Source: Cerasibacillus terrae
GTDB lineage: Bacteria > Bacillota > Bacilli > Bacillales > Amphibacillaceae
Length of the DNA stretch: 64,000 nucleotides
Assembly (NCBI RefSeq): GCF_008039555.1
Contig: NZ_VDUW01000001.1
Span: 186,001 to 250,000, forward strand
Reading direction: 5' to 3'
Position numbers and translations under genes: made by a program
Notes under the pieces: model-generated
What the model saw: the letters and a program-made list of their open reading frames with translations, nothing else
The model's database searches: none
What the model was told of the DNA's origin: nothing
Shown: positions 30,315 through 39,881 of the stretch, one piece after another
How positions within the stretch are numbered: position 1 is the stretch's first letter
Layout: every line of letters starts with the position of its first letter

Positions 30315-31656
30315 ATACAAACTTAGGAATACAATGCTTGATTTATTAAACCGAATTGAAAAAGATAGTGGATATAGTCATTTATTGCTTGACAATGAAA
30401 TGAAGAAGGAACAATTTTTAAAAGCAGACCGTGGGTTACTAACAGAAGTTGTTTATGGGACAATACAGCGAAAAATCACATTGGATTATTACTTAAATGA
30501 CTTCGTAAATCCTAATAAAAAAATGCAACCTTGGGTAAGAAACCTATTAAGAATGTCTATTTATCAAATGGTTTATTTAGATAGAGTTCCAGCACATGCG
30601 ATTATTCATGAAGCAGTTGAGATAGCAAAACAACGCGGTCATAAGGGGATTGCCTCGCTTGTCAATGGTGTTCTTCGAAATATACAGCGAAAAGGTGTTC
30701 CTGATACGACAGAAATTTCTGATGACATACAACGTCTATCTATTGAGACAAGCCACCCTAAATGGCTTGTTGAACGTTGGGTTAACCATTATGGATATGA
30801 ACGAACAAAAGACATTTGTGAAGCGAATCTAATCCATAAACCAATCTCTGTCCGTGTGCAACCGATGAAACTATCACGTGAACAAGCAATTGATCAGCTA
30901 CGAAAAGAAGGTTATCAAGTAATGCCTTCTTCTTTTTCAAAACAAGGGATAATTATCGAAAAGGGGAACATCTTAACATCTGATTTATTCCAATCTGGTT
31001 TTATTACCATTCAAGATCAAAGTTCCATGCTGGTAGGGGAAATGTTAGATGTGAAATCAGGTATGAATGTTTTAGATACATGTAGTGCACCTGGAGGAAA
31101 AGTTACCCATTTAGCAGAAAAAATGCAAAATGAGGGAAAGATTTATGCTCATGATTTACATGCGAAGAAAATTAACTTAATTGAAAGAAAAGCCAGAGAA
31201 CTTGATTTATCAATCATTGACGCCAGTTGTCATGATGCAAGACATCTATCTGAGAAATATGAGGAAGAAAGCTTTGATCGAATTTTAGTTGATGCACCAT
31301 GTTCTGGTCTTGGTGTAATTAGGGGGAAGCCGGACATTAAATATCACAAAAAGAGTGATGATATTATTCATCTGGCTGATATTCAATTGCGTATTCTCCA
31401 TGAAGTCGCACCATTATTAAAAAAGAACGGTTTACTTATATATAGTACATGTACAATTGAACCAACAGAGAATGAGGAGGTCGTACGAAACTTCCTTCAT
31501 GAGCATACAAACTATAAAGTCGATGAAACATTTTTTATGAATTTACCAAAACAATTAAAAGAATCTCCCGGACTCAGCGATGTTGGTTTACAGCTTTTTC
31601 CACAAACCTATGAAACAGATGGTTTTTTTCTAACACGTTTAAAGAAAATAAACTAA
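30304..31656 (+). CDS. rsmB: 16S rRNA (cytosine-967-C5)-methyltransferase
   Basis: A 450-residue RsmB/Sun protein that methylates C967 of 16S rRNA (E. coli numbering). An N-terminal NusB-like domain (about 1-140) precedes a SAM-binding domain with [19 protein letters not shown] near 258-276. The two catalytic cysteines are in [15 protein letters not shown] and [14 protein letters not shown] choose the ATG at 30304 on the basis of the GGGTGA site; GTG 30298 and earlier codons in fmt are alternatives. It overlaps fmt by 11 bp. In B. subtilis rlmN follows; here prpC does. Confidence 0.95.
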   Translation: MLDKYKLRNTMLDLLNRIEKDSGYSHLLLDNEMKKEQFLKADRGLLTEVVYGTIQRKITLDYYLNDFVNPNKKMQPWVRNLLRMSIYQMVYLDRVPAHAIIHEAVEIAKQRGHKGIASLVNGVLRNIQRKGVPDTTEISDDIQRLSIETSHPKWLVERWVNHYGYERTKDICEANLIHKPISVRVQPMKLSREQAIDQLRKEGYQVMPSSFSKQGIIIEKGNILTSDLFQSGFITIQDQSSMLVGEMLDVKSGMNVLDTCSAPGGKVTHLAEKMQNEGKIYAHDLHAKKINLIERKARELDLSIIDASCHDARHLSEKYEEESFDRILVDAPCSGLGVIRGKPDIKYHKKSDDIIHLADIQLRILHEVAPLLKKNGLLIYSTCTIEPTENEEVVRNFLHEHTNYKVDETFFMNLPKQLKESPGLSDVGLQLFPQTYETDGFFLTRLKKIN

Positions 31657-31804
31657 ATTACGTATGACAGTTTAATTATATACATACAACACACGGTATG
31701 AAATAAAGAAAAAGTGTTATTTTGTTATTCTTTTTTCTATCTTTTTGTGGCATACTGTTACTAATATGATAGTAGTTACTCGTTTAGTAAAGAGGTGAGA
31801 GACG

Positions 31805-32566
31805 GTGGAAGGGATATTTTATACAGACCGAGGGAAAGTTAGATCCCATAATGAAGATGCAGGTGGATTATTCCAAAACATATCTGGGCAATATTTAGGT
31901 GTTATTGCTGATGGGATGGGTGGTCATAAGGCTGGAGATGTTGCAAGTGAAATGGCATCCACTATGTTTCGGAAAAAATGGAAACAACTAAATAAACTCG
32001 ATACTCCTGAACAAGCAGAAAAGTGGCTGGGCAATATAATTCAGTCTATTAATACAGAAATCTATGAACTATCACAGAAACAACAAGAATGTAGTGGAAT
32101 GGGAACGACGATCGTTATTGCTATTTTTACGGAAGAATTTATTACGGTAGCCCATATCGGTGATAGTAGATGTTATAAAATCCAAAACAGTAAACTAACC
32201 CAAATTACAGAAGATCATTCGCTTGTCAATGAGCTTGTTCGATCCGGTGAAATATCAAAACAAGATGCACAACATCATCCACAAAAAAATGTTGTTTTAA
32301 AAGCATTAGGAACAGAATCAGATATTAAAGCAGACATACAATCACTCAGTTGGGAACAAGAAGATATGGTTCTACTTTGTTCAGATGGTTTAACAGATAA
32401 AGTCAGTGATGATACTATTTTAAAATATTTAACCTCCGATCAGCCGATCGTAACCATTGGTAAACAATTGATTGACCTAGCAAATGAACGAGGTGGCGAG
32501 GACAATGTTTCTTTAGTTATCATGAAATATATGCTCCTTGAAGAAAAAGGTGACAAAGAATGTTAA
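31805..32566 (+). CDS. prpC: PP2C-type serine/threonine phosphatase PrpC
   Basis: A 253-residue manganese-dependent phosphatase that reverses PrkC phosphorylation. The PP2C metal-binding motifs are present: TDRGKVRSHNEDA near residues 7-19, IADGMGGHKAGDVAS near 35-49, HIGDSRCY near 117-124, LLCSDGLTD near 189-197 and GGEDNVSLVI near the end. The start is GTG at 31805, after AGAGGTGAG. It overlaps prkC by 7 bp, so kinase and phosphatase are coupled. The 148-bp gap upstream probably holds the promoter, but I see only a weak TTTTTG/TATGAT pair. Confidence 0.95.
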   Translation: MEGIFYTDRGKVRSHNEDAGGLFQNISGQYLGVIADGMGGHKAGDVASEMASTMFRKKWKQLNKLDTPEQAEKWLGNIIQSINTEIYELSQKQQECSGMGTTIVIAIFTEEFITVAHIGDSRCYKIQNSKLTQITEDHSLVNELVRSGEISKQDAQHHPQKNVVLKALGTESDIKADIQSLSWEQEDMVLLCSDGLTDKVSDDTILKYLTSDQPIVTIGKQLIDLANERGGEDNVSLVIMKYMLLEEKGDKEC

Positions 32567-34602
32567 TAGGACATATATTAGATGAACGCTACCGGATTAT
32601 AAAGACAATTGGCGGTGGAGGGATGGCAAATGTTTATTTAGCTGAGGACCTAATTCTTCACCGTAAAGTTGCCATCAAAATGCTACGGATAGAATTTGCT
32701 AATGACGATGAATTTATTGCCAGGTTTGATCGTGAAGCACAATCTGCCACAAGTTTATCCCATCCTAATATCGTTAATATCTATGATGTGGGTGATGAAG
32801 AGCATCTCCTATACATGGTGATGGAATATGTGGAAGGAATGACATTAAAAGAATACATACAACGTTTTGGGCCAATTGCTGTTCCTGAAGCTATTAGTAT
32901 TATGAAACAAATTACTGCTGCTATCAATAATGCTCATGAACATAATATTGTTCACCGTGATATTAAACCACAAAACATTTTAATGGATAAAGATGGTCAA
33001 ATAAAAGTCACCGATTTTGGTATTGCAATTGCAATTAGTTCAACAGCATTAACACAAACGAATTCAATTCTAGGTTCTGTTCATTATCTATCTCCTGAAC
33101 AAGCACGTGGGGGAATGGCAACAAAAAAGTCGGATATTTATTCATTAGGAATTGTGTTTTTTGAATTGTTAACAGGTCGTCTACCTTTTTCAGGACATTC
33201 AGCTGTTTCTATTGCATTAAAACATTTACAAACGGATACTCCCTCTGTGAAGGATTTTAATCCAGATATCCCACAAAGTGTGGAAAATATTGTTTTAAAA
33301 GCAACAGCTAAAGATCCCTTTCATCGATTCCAGACAGTAAAAGAGATGGGACAAAGCCTTGTGGAAGCTTTAAATCCGAATAAAATGGATGAAGAAAAAT
33401 ATACACCACCACAAGAAGTTGGGGAAGAAACAAAAGCAATTCCCATTATTACAGATATTCCACAAACAAATAATCTAGATGATGAAACAATTGTTCATCA
33501 GACAGATAAACAAACAATAAATATTACAGATGATAAAAAGCAAACAAATAAACAACAAAATAAAGTTAGCAATAAAAAGAAAAAGAAAAACCCAAAGAAA
33601 AAAAGATGGCGATGGATATTCACGATTTTAACGATATTGCTTTTATCTGGAATTGCTGCTTTATTTATAATTCCAGCTATTTTCCAACCGAAAGATGTAG
33701 TTATTCCTGATGTGACGGGATATACCTATGAAGAAGCGATAGAAGAGCTGGAAAAAAGTAATCTCCAGGCAGAACAAGAATTCACTCATTCAGAAGATGT
33801 GGAAGAGGGTTATGTTGTAAAGACCAATCCTAATCCTGGAAGAACGGTCAAAGAAGAGTCAGCAGTTACTGTTTTTGTTAGTGAAGGAAAAGAAAAGGCC
33901 AAAATGGATGATTATGTTGGAAGTGACTACGGAGCAGTAAAAGAAGAATTGGAAGGAAAGGGATATCAGGAAGTTAGATCCTATGAAAAACATTCCGATA
34001 AACCGGTTGGTGAAATACTAAATCAAATTCAGCCTACACCTAATTCAGAGGTCATACCCGGTGAGACAAAGGTCATTTTCGAAATTAGTAGTGGTCCGGA
34101 AATGGTCAGTTTAAACAATTTAAAAGGTATGTCGGAAGATGAGGCAAAAGATTATTTGAATAAGAATAGCTTGAGTATGGATAAGAAAAAGGAACATTCA
34201 GACTCAGTTGCAAAGGGAGAGGTTATCCGGCATTCACCTGAATCAGGTGCAAAATTAAAAGAAGGGGATTCTGTAGAGGTTTATATTTCTAGTGGCCCTA
34301 AAGAAAAACCCCCAATATCGGAAAATATCACATTTACGGTACCATATAGCCCATCAACTAAACATCAAGATGAAGAAGATGAAGAAGATGATGAAAAAGA
34401 GATAGAACAGACTGTGAAAATTTACATCGACGACATGGAACATAAAATTTCTGATGTATTTAAAGAAGATAAAATCAAAAAAGATACAGAATATACAATT
34501 ACATTAGTGATTGCACCAGATTCATTAGGTGAATACAAAGTTGTTCGTGACGGAGACATCATCATTGAGAAAACAGTACCTTATAAAGAAGAAGGTGAAT
34601 GA
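32560..34602 (+). CDS. prkC: PASTA-domain serine/threonine kinase PrkC
   Basis: A 680-residue membrane kinase that senses peptidoglycan fragments, with roles in spore germination and cell-wall control in B. subtilis. The kinase domain (about 10-270) has GGGGMANVYLAEDL, catalytic HRDIKPQNIL near 139 and DFGIA. A basic, Lys-rich linker precedes one membrane segment at about residues 351-374 (WIFTILTILLLSGIAALFII). Three extracellular PASTA repeats follow, starting near 379 (VVIPDVTGYTYEEAIEEL), 446 and 515, then an acidic linker and a C-terminal Ig-like domain. It is coupled to prpC and abuts rsgA. Confidence 0.96.
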   Translation: MLIGHILDERYRIIKTIGGGGMANVYLAEDLILHRKVAIKMLRIEFANDDEFIARFDREAQSATSLSHPNIVNIYDVGDEEHLLYMVMEYVEGMTLKEYIQRFGPIAVPEAISIMKQITAAINNAHEHNIVHRDIKPQNILMDKDGQIKVTDFGIAIAISSTALTQTNSILGSVHYLSPEQARGGMATKKSDIYSLGIVFFELLTGRLPFSGHSAVSIALKHLQTDTPSVKDFNPDIPQSVENIVLKATAKDPFHRFQTVKEMGQSLVEALNPNKMDEEKYTPPQEVGEETKAIPIITDIPQTNNLDDETIVHQTDKQTINITDDKKQTNKQQNKVSNKKKKKNPKKKRWRWIFTILTILLLSGIAALFIIPAIFQPKDVVIPDVTGYTYEEAIEELEKSNLQAEQEFTHSEDVEEGYVVKTNPNPGRTVKEESAVTVFVSEGKEKAKMDDYVGSDYGAVKEELEGKGYQEVRSYEKHSDKPVGEILNQIQPTPNSEVIPGETKVIFEISSGPEMVSLNNLKGMSEDEAKDYLNKNSLSMDKKKEHSDSVAKGEVIRHSPESGAKLKEGDSVEVYISSGPKEKPPISENITFTVPYSPSTKHQDEEDEEDDEKEIEQTVKIYIDDMEHKISDVFKEDKIKKDTEYTITLVIAPDSLGEYKVVRDGDIIIEKTVPYKEEGE

Positions 34603-35484
34603 ATGACAGAAGGTCGAATTATTAAAGCCTTGAGTGGATTCTATTATGTACAAACAGATGAAGGAATTATTCAGTGTAGAGGGAGGGGATTATTTAGAAA
34701 GAAAAAGATAACCCCCCTTGTCGGGGATATCGTATTATTTGAGAAATCTAGCAATGGTGAAGGATATATTAAAGAAGTGAAACCAAGAAAATCGGAATTA
34801 ATCAGACCTCCAGTAGCAAATATTGATCAAGCTATTTTAATTACATCTGTTGTGATGCCGAAATTTAGTACATTATTACTTGATCGATTTTTAGCATATA
34901 TTGAATCTAGGAATATTAAACCGATGATTATTATAAATAAAATTGATTTAGCTACTAAGGAAGAATTAGATTTAATTAAACATTATCAAAAGGCATATGA
35001 AAAAATTGGCTATTTAATTGAACTATTTTCTGCTAAACAACCAACAAATATGGAACAAATCAAAAAGCACTTCGATAATAAAATTTCGGTGTTTTCTGGA
35101 CAATCCGGGGTAGGGAAATCATCTATTTTAAATACATTAAATCCATCATTATTACTGGATACGGCACATATTTCTAAAAGTCTTGGAAGAGGTAAACATA
35201 CGACACGCCATGTAGAATTAATGAAGATCGGAAATGGATTGATAGCAGATACCCCTGGATTTAGTTCTATTGATTTTAATGATGTAGAAGAATTTCAATT
35301 AAGACAACTATTTCCAGAAATGAAAAAAATAGAGAATCAATGCAAATTCCGGGGTTGCCTTCATCATAGGGAACCAGCATGTGCTGTGAAATTAGCGATT
35401 GAAGAAGGAGAAATTGCTCCTTTTCGATATAAACATTATCTTGAGTTTTTACAAGAAATCCAATCACGAAAGCCGAGGTATTAA
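34603..35484 (+). CDS. rsgA: Ribosome small-subunit GTPase RsgA (CpgA/YloQ)
   Basis: A 293-residue circularly permuted GTPase that checks late 30S maturation. An N-terminal OB fold (about 1-65) is followed by the G4 motif IINKIDLATKEE near 107, then G1 GQSGVGKSSILNTL near 166-179 and G3 DTPGFSSIDF near 213. The C-terminal zinc-binding segment CKFRGCLHHREPACAVK completes the family architecture. The start codon lies directly after the prkC stop (TGAATG), in the conserved prpC-prkC-rsgA-rpe-thiN order. Confidence 0.96.
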   Translation: MTEGRIIKALSGFYYVQTDEGIIQCRGRGLFRKKKITPLVGDIVLFEKSSNGEGYIKEVKPRKSELIRPPVANIDQAILITSVVMPKFSTLLLDRFLAYIESRNIKPMIIINKIDLATKEELDLIKHYQKAYEKIGYLIELFSAKQPTNMEQIKKHFDNKISVFSGQSGVGKSSILNTLNPSLLLDTAHISKSLGRGKHTTRHVELMKIGNGLIADTPGFSSIDFNDVEEFQLRQLFPEMKKIENQCKFRGCLHHREPACAVKLAIEEGEIAPFRYKHYLEFLQEIQSRKPRY

Positions 35485-35486
35485 AC

Positions 35487-36149
35487 ATGGTAAAAATAGC
35501 TCCTTCCATTTTATCAGCAGATTTTTCCAAATTAAAAAATGAGATTATGGAAGTGGAACATGCAGGTGCAGATTATATTCATGTAGATGTTATGGATGGC
35601 CATTTTGTTCCAAATATAACAATTGGGCCACTTGTTGTAGATGCAATTAAGCCAGTAACCACTTTGCCACTTGATGTACATTTAATGATTGAAAATCCTG
35701 ACTCATACATAGAAACATTCGCAAATGCTGGTGCTTCTATTATTACGGTACATCAAGAAGCATGTAAACATTTGCATCGCACGATTCAATTGATTAAAAG
35801 TACAGGAAAAAAAGCAGGAGTCAGTATCAATCCTGCTACACCTGTTGAAATGATTAAGGAAATACTTCCTGATGTAGATTTAGTTTTAATTATGACAGTA
35901 AACCCAGGATTTGGCGGACAATCATTTATCGATGGTACGATTCAAAAGATTGAACAAATAGCAAAATGGCGAAAAGAAAAAAACCTTTCCTTTGAAATAG
36001 AAGTAGATGGTGGTATTAATGAACATACCGCTAAAGAATGCACAAAGTCGGGGGCGGATATCCTTGTAGCTGGCAGTGCAATCTTCGGTAAAAAAGATCG
36101 TGCATTAGCAATCGAAAAAATTAAACAGGCCAAGAATCTTACGGAGTAA
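35487..36149 (+). CDS. rpe: Ribulose-phosphate 3-epimerase
   Basis: A 220-residue TIM-barrel enzyme interconverting ribulose 5-phosphate and xylulose 5-phosphate in the pentose phosphate pathway. Visible motifs are IAPSILSADFSKLKNEI, the metal-binding HVDVMDGHFVPNITIGP near 31-47, LDVHLMIENPD, VNPGFGGQSF near 139-148 and the catalytic EVDGGI near 173-178. It starts 2 bp after rsgA, as in B. subtilis. Confidence 0.96.
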   Translation: MVKIAPSILSADFSKLKNEIMEVEHAGADYIHVDVMDGHFVPNITIGPLVVDAIKPVTTLPLDVHLMIENPDSYIETFANAGASIITVHQEACKHLHRTIQLIKSTGKKAGVSINPATPVEMIKEILPDVDLVLIMTVNPGFGGQSFIDGTIQKIEQIAKWRKEKNLSFEIEVDGGINEHTAKECTKSGADILVAGSAIFGKKDRALAIEKIKQAKNLTE

Positions 36150-36154
36150 ACTAT

Positions 36155-36817
36155 ATGAAAATAGGAATTGTAGCGAATGGGCCAACTGAATTGGTTCCTG
36201 ACTTATCCAATTATAATAAACAGATAGATATTTGGATTGGTGTAGATCGCGGAACTCTATGTTTAGTTAAGCAAGATATAATGATAGAGCATGCAATTGG
36301 GGACTTTGATTCAACCACTTACGAACAAAAAATTATGATTAATAATCATGCGAAATCAATAGAATCTTATCCAATAGAAAAAGATAAAACAGATTTAGAA
36401 TTAGCAATTGATAAAGCGCTTGAATATAATCCAAAGCAGATTTATTTATTTGGAGTAACTGGCGGGAGAATGGATCACTTGCTTGTTAATATTCAATTAC
36501 TTCTACCACTTTTGAAACAAGGAGTACGCGGGTTTGTCATTGATTTATATAATGAATTACAATTATTTTATCCAGGCGTGCATATGGTAGTAAAGGATGA
36601 CAAGTATCCTAATATCTCATTCCTTCCTTTGACAGAAACTGTTTATGGCTTAACGTTGAAAGGATTTTATTATCCATTGAAAAATGAAACAGTCCATTTG
36701 GGTTCAACACTTTGTATTTCTAACAAGCTTCTTCGAAATAATGGTACTTTTTCCTTTAGAAGTGGCATACTATTATTAATAAAGAGTCGTGATTCACAAC
36801 AGGGGCCTTTTATGTAA
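36155..36817 (+). CDS. thiN: Thiamine pyrophosphokinase
   Basis: A 220-residue kinase that converts thiamine to thiamine diphosphate. The N-terminal catalytic domain contains IWIGVDRGTLCLV, IGDFDSTT and EKDKTDLELAIDKAL with FGVTGGRMDHLLVNI (about 95-115), the typical substrate-binding segments. The C-terminal beta domain is divergent, as usual. It begins 5 bp after rpe and precedes spoVM, the same order as B. subtilis thiN (yloS). Confidence 0.93.
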   Translation: MKIGIVANGPTELVPDLSNYNKQIDIWIGVDRGTLCLVKQDIMIEHAIGDFDSTTYEQKIMINNHAKSIESYPIEKDKTDLELAIDKALEYNPKQIYLFGVTGGRMDHLLVNIQLLLPLLKQGVRGFVIDLYNELQLFYPGVHMVVKDDKYPNISFLPLTETVYGLTLKGFYYPLKNETVHLGSTLCISNKLLRNNGTFSFRSGILLLIKSRDSQQGPFM

Positions 36818-36855
36818 GGGATTAGCTTTGTTTGTTATTTGAGGAGGTTGAACTC

Positions 36856-36939
36856 ATGAAATTTTATACTATTAAACTTCCGCGGTTTATTGGAGGATTT
36901 GTTCGAGTAGTTATTAGTATTTTTAAAAAAGAGAAATAA
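36856..36939 (+). CDS. spoVM: SpoVM, stage V sporulation protein M
   Basis: A 27-codon gene encoding an amphipathic helix that recognises the positively curved forespore membrane and anchors the coat ATPase SpoIVA. The product starts MKFYTIKLPRFIGGFVRVV and ends ISIFKKEK, closely matching the 26-residue B. subtilis protein (MKFYTIKLPKFLGG), including the helix-breaking Pro9. A strong GAGGAGG site precedes the ATG, and a terminator follows. Its place between thiN and rpmB is canonical. This is direct evidence for spore formation. Confidence 0.95.
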   Translation: MKFYTIKLPRFIGGFVRVVISIFKKEK

Positions 36940-36947
36940 ACCCTCTT

Positions 36948-36979
36948 GCTTTTGCCGAATAATGGCAAAAGCTTTTTTG
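36948..36979 (+). terminator. Terminator after spoVM
   Basis: GCTTTTGCC at 36948-36956 pairs with GGCAAAAGC at 36964-36972, followed by a T run. Confidence 0.92.
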
Positions 36980-37114
36980 TTTTCCGATTAGCTACAAACC
37001 ATGTGTAAACAACTGAATTTTTTAAAATTGGTATGACGTATCATCCTAAGGGGGGCTACCACAATCAGCATAGAACCAAAAATCATAACGATTATCCGAA
37101 AAGAAACATAATAA

Positions 37115-37148
37115 AAAACACCTTTAAAGACGTCTTTAAAGGTGTTTT
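37115..37148. terminator. Terminator of rpmB, perfect palindrome
   Basis: AAAACACCTTTAAAGA and TCTTTAAAGGTGTTTT form a perfect 16-bp stem. It lies 11 bp downstream of the rpmB stop on the minus strand and can work in both directions. Confidence 0.9.
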
Positions 37149-37159
37149 ATTTAGTGCAT

Positions 37160-37348
37160 TTATACACGTTCTACTTTTCCAGATTTAAGCGCACGGGCAG
37201 ATACATAAACTCGTTTTGGTTTACCATCAACCATGATACGAACTTTTTGTACATTTGCTTTCCACTTACGTTTATTTGCATTTAAAGCATGGGAACGCTT
37301 GTTTCCAGTGCGAGTTTGTTTCTTAGTTACAACACATCTTCTCGCCAT
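37160..37348 (-). CDS. rpmB: Ribosomal protein bL28
   Basis: A 62-residue basic protein of the large ribosomal subunit. It begins [20 protein letters not shown] and contains the [10 protein letters not shown] and [14 protein letters not shown] blocks typical of L28. Only one Cys remains, at position 5; it lacks the full zinc-ribbon Cys set, so it is a C-minus form. It is on the minus strand within a plus-strand region, exactly as in B. subtilis. AGGAGGG precedes the ATG. Confidence 0.97.
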   Translation of the reverse strand: MARRCVVTKKQTRTGNKRSHALNANKRKWKANVQKVRIMVDGKPKRVYVSARALKSGKVERV

Positions 37349-37389
37349 AGTAATCCCTCCTAATCTAACAACTAACGAATACTTTATTT

Positions 37390-37418
37390 AATTTACCATA
37401 AGAACGAAAAAGATGCAA
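37390..37418 (-). promoter_or_regulatory. Promoter of rpmB
   Basis: On the minus strand TTGCAT (37413-37418) and TAAATT (37390-37395) are 17 bp apart, about 40 bp before the rpmB start. The rest of the 330-bp gap up to 37678 presumably holds the promoter for the next + strand operon, but I see no convincing pair of boxes; TTGACA at 37443 lacks a well-spaced -10. Confidence 0.65.
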
Positions 37419-37678
37419 TATGAAGTATTCAAGTAATAAATCTTGACAGAATAAAAAGATTCATTCATTCTATATAAGGGAAAAGGAAAAACATAAAATA
37501 AAATATAAGTTAATGTATCGGATAAGAAATATGTATTCTGTATCTTGGTTTGGTTGATAGCAAGTAGTAAATTTTCATTGTAGTTTCAGAGGATGTCATA
37601 ACCGATATCTACTTTTAAAAAAAGGTTGCTTGTAGTAAAATATGTATAAGCATAAGTTAGTAATGAAGGGGGATTAAC

Positions 37679-38041
37679 ATGGCAATCGAATTTAATACAA
37701 ATGATGGCTTAGTGACAATCACAAATGAAGTGATTGCAACAATTGCCGGTGGAGCCGCAGTGGAATGCTATGGAATAGTTGGCATGGCATCAAAGAGTCA
37801 AATTCGAGATGGTATAGCAGAAATTCTTAAGAAGGAAAATTACTCCCGTGGTGTTGTCGTCCGCCAAGACGATACACATTTACACGTAGATATGTATATA
37901 ATTGTCAGTTATGGTACGAAAATTTCTGAGGTAGCACATAATGTTCAATCTCAGGTTAAATATACTTTACAGCAAATATTAGGACTAGAAATTGATTCTG
38001 TAAATATTTACATACAAGGTGTTCGTGTTAACAAAGAGTAG
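37679..38041 (+). CDS. yloU: Asp23/Gls24-family envelope stress protein YloU
   Basis: A 120-residue Asp23-family protein. The family core GLVTITNEVIATIAGGAAVECYGIVGMASK is visible at about residues 10-39, together with IVSYGTKISEVAHNVQSQVK near 75-94. Family members are linked to envelope stress; this paralogue pairs with fakA (yloV) across Firmicutes. The gene starts at an ATG behind AAGGGGG and lies 33 bp upstream of fakA. A direct biochemical role is not known. Confidence 0.92.
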   Translation: MAIEFNTNDGLVTITNEVIATIAGGAAVECYGIVGMASKSQIRDGIAEILKKENYSRGVVVRQDDTHLHVDMYIIVSYGTKISEVAHNVQSQVKYTLQQILGLEIDSVNIYIQGVRVNKE

Positions 38042-38074
38042 TTTGTTGCATGAGTAGTAAGAGGAGGAAGTATT

Positions 38075-39736
38075 GTGACATTGGAAAAATTAAATGGCAC
38101 ACAGTTTGCTAAGATGGTGTTAGTTGGTGCGCGCCATTTAACAAATAATGCTAAAAATATCGATGCTTTAAATGTATTCCCGGTACCAGACGGAGATACG
38201 GGTACAAATATGAATTTGTCAATGACTTCTGGGGCCAAAGAGGTTCAACAAGTAGAAAGTAATCATATTTCAGATGTTGCCAAAGCCTTTTCAAAAGGTT
38301 TGTTAATGGGGGCCAGAGGAAATTCTGGGGTTATTTTATCACAAATATTCCGTGGATTTGCTAAAGGAATGGAAAATAATGAATATGTAACAACAAAGGA
38401 GTTAGCTGTTGCATTTGAAGAAGGGGTGAAGACTGCTTATAAAGCAGTAATGAAGCCTGTTGAAGGGACGATTTTAACTGTTGCAAAAGATGCAGCTGAG
38501 AAAGCATCCGAAAAAGCAGAAGAAGAGACAGATATTATTTCATTTATGGAAATGGTGCTTCAAGAAGCAAAAGCTTCATTAAAAAGAACACCAGATTTAT
38601 TACCTGTATTAAAAGAGGTCGGAGTTGTTGACTCTGGGGGACAGGGGCTTGTAACCATCTATGAAGGATTCATCGCAGCTCTTAAAGGTGAAGAACTACC
38701 AGAAGAAGTTGAGACAATTCGATATGATGAAATAATCAATGCTGAACACCATAAAATTAATCAGGAATTTATGGACACATCCGAAATAGAATTTGGATAT
38801 TGTACAGAGTTTATGGTGAAATTTGAAGATGAAAAAACAAAAGAAACCCCTTTTAATGAAGAAAATTTCCGTAATGAATTAAGTAAGCATGGAGATTCTT
38901 TATTAGTTGTTAGTGATGAAGATGTCGTTAAGGTGCATGTTCATGTAGAATATCCCGGAAATGTTCTTAGTCTAGGACAGCAGTATGGAAGCTTAATAAA
39001 TATGAAAATTGAGAATATGCGCGAACAACATTCTACTATATTACGTGAACAAAAGCCGCAGAAAGTCAAACAAAAGAAACAAACATATGCTATTGTCACG
39101 GTTGCAATGGGAACTGGTATAAAATCTCTATTTGAAAGTCTGGGAGCAACTGTCGTAATCGAAGGCGGTCAGACGATGAATCCAAGTACTAAAGATATTG
39201 CAGATGCGATTGAAAAAGCAAACGCAGAGAACATATTAATCTTACCAAACAATAAAAATATTGTAATGGCAGCAGAACAGGCTGCTGAAATAGCGAAAGA
39301 AAATGTTGCTGTCGTGAAAACGAAAACAATTCCTCAAGGTATTAGTGCATTATTGGCATTCCATCCCGAGCAAGATTTAACCGAAAACCAGCAGCAAATG
39401 GAGGCTAATTGTCAAGTTGTTAAAACGGGACAGGTTACATATGCTGTAAGAGATACTACAATTAACGGAATGTTGATCAAAAAAGGCAATTTTATGGGAA
39501 TTGTGGATGGTGAGATTAAAGTAACGGAATCTGATAAAAAAGAAACAGTAACCAAACTTCTTCAAAGTCTAATTTCTGATGATGATGAAATTCTAACCAT
39601 TCTATATGGTGAAGATGTAGATGAAGATGAGATTGAAAAATTAGAGGAATTTGTTGAAGATAATTTTGAAGATCTCGAAATAGAAACTCATAATGGAAAA
39701 CAGCCCATCTATTCCTATATTTTTTCTGTAGAATAG
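38075..39736 (+). CDS. fakA: Fatty acid kinase FakA (YloV, DAK-domain protein)
   Basis: A 553-residue ATP-binding subunit that phosphorylates fatty acids held by FakB (DegV-family) proteins, feeding exogenous fatty acids into phospholipid synthesis. The N-terminal DhaL-like domain has NALNVFPVPDGDTGTNMNLS near 30-50 with the Mg-binding Asp residues, and LLMGARGNSGVILSQIFRG. A middle domain and a C-terminal domain (from about 335) follow. The start is GTG at 38075, after GAGGAGG. PlsX, encoded nearby, acts in the same acyl-phosphate pathway. A terminator follows. Confidence 0.94.
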   Translation: MTLEKLNGTQFAKMVLVGARHLTNNAKNIDALNVFPVPDGDTGTNMNLSMTSGAKEVQQVESNHISDVAKAFSKGLLMGARGNSGVILSQIFRGFAKGMENNEYVTTKELAVAFEEGVKTAYKAVMKPVEGTILTVAKDAAEKASEKAEEETDIISFMEMVLQEAKASLKRTPDLLPVLKEVGVVDSGGQGLVTIYEGFIAALKGEELPEEVETIRYDEIINAEHHKINQEFMDTSEIEFGYCTEFMVKFEDEKTKETPFNEENFRNELSKHGDSLLVVSDEDVVKVHVHVEYPGNVLSLGQQYGSLINMKIENMREQHSTILREQKPQKVKQKKQTYAIVTVAMGTGIKSLFESLGATVVIEGGQTMNPSTKDIADAIEKANAENILILPNNKNIVMAAEQAAEIAKENVAVVKTKTIPQGISALLAFHPEQDLTENQQQMEANCQVVKTGQVTYAVRDTTINGMLIKKGNFMGIVDGEIKVTESDKKETVTKLLQSLISDDDEILTILYGEDVDEDEIEKLEEFVEDNFEDLEIETHNGKQPIYSYIFSVE

Positions 39737-39743
39737 TGATGAA

Positions 39744-39778
39744 AAGAATCATATTTCTTGAAATATGATTCTTTTTTA
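39744..39778 (+). terminator. Terminator after fakA
   Basis: AAGAATCATATTT at 39744-39756 pairs with AAATATGATTCTT at 39761-39773, followed by a T run. Confidence 0.9.
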
Positions 39779-39881
39779 TATAGGAAGATACTATTTGGTT
39801 TGGAAAGAATTTTATATGATAAATGGGCATATTTTTGTTATAATTTAGATTAAGCTACAAGGATGAATAGGGGTGGAGAGA

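Noticed and set aside
37033..37188. A 51-codon + strand reading frame starting MTYHPKGGYHNQH between spoVM and rpmB
   Set aside because: It has no ribosome-binding site, runs straight through the perfect terminator palindrome and continues antisense to rpmB. The His/Asn-rich start is odd, but nothing supports translation.
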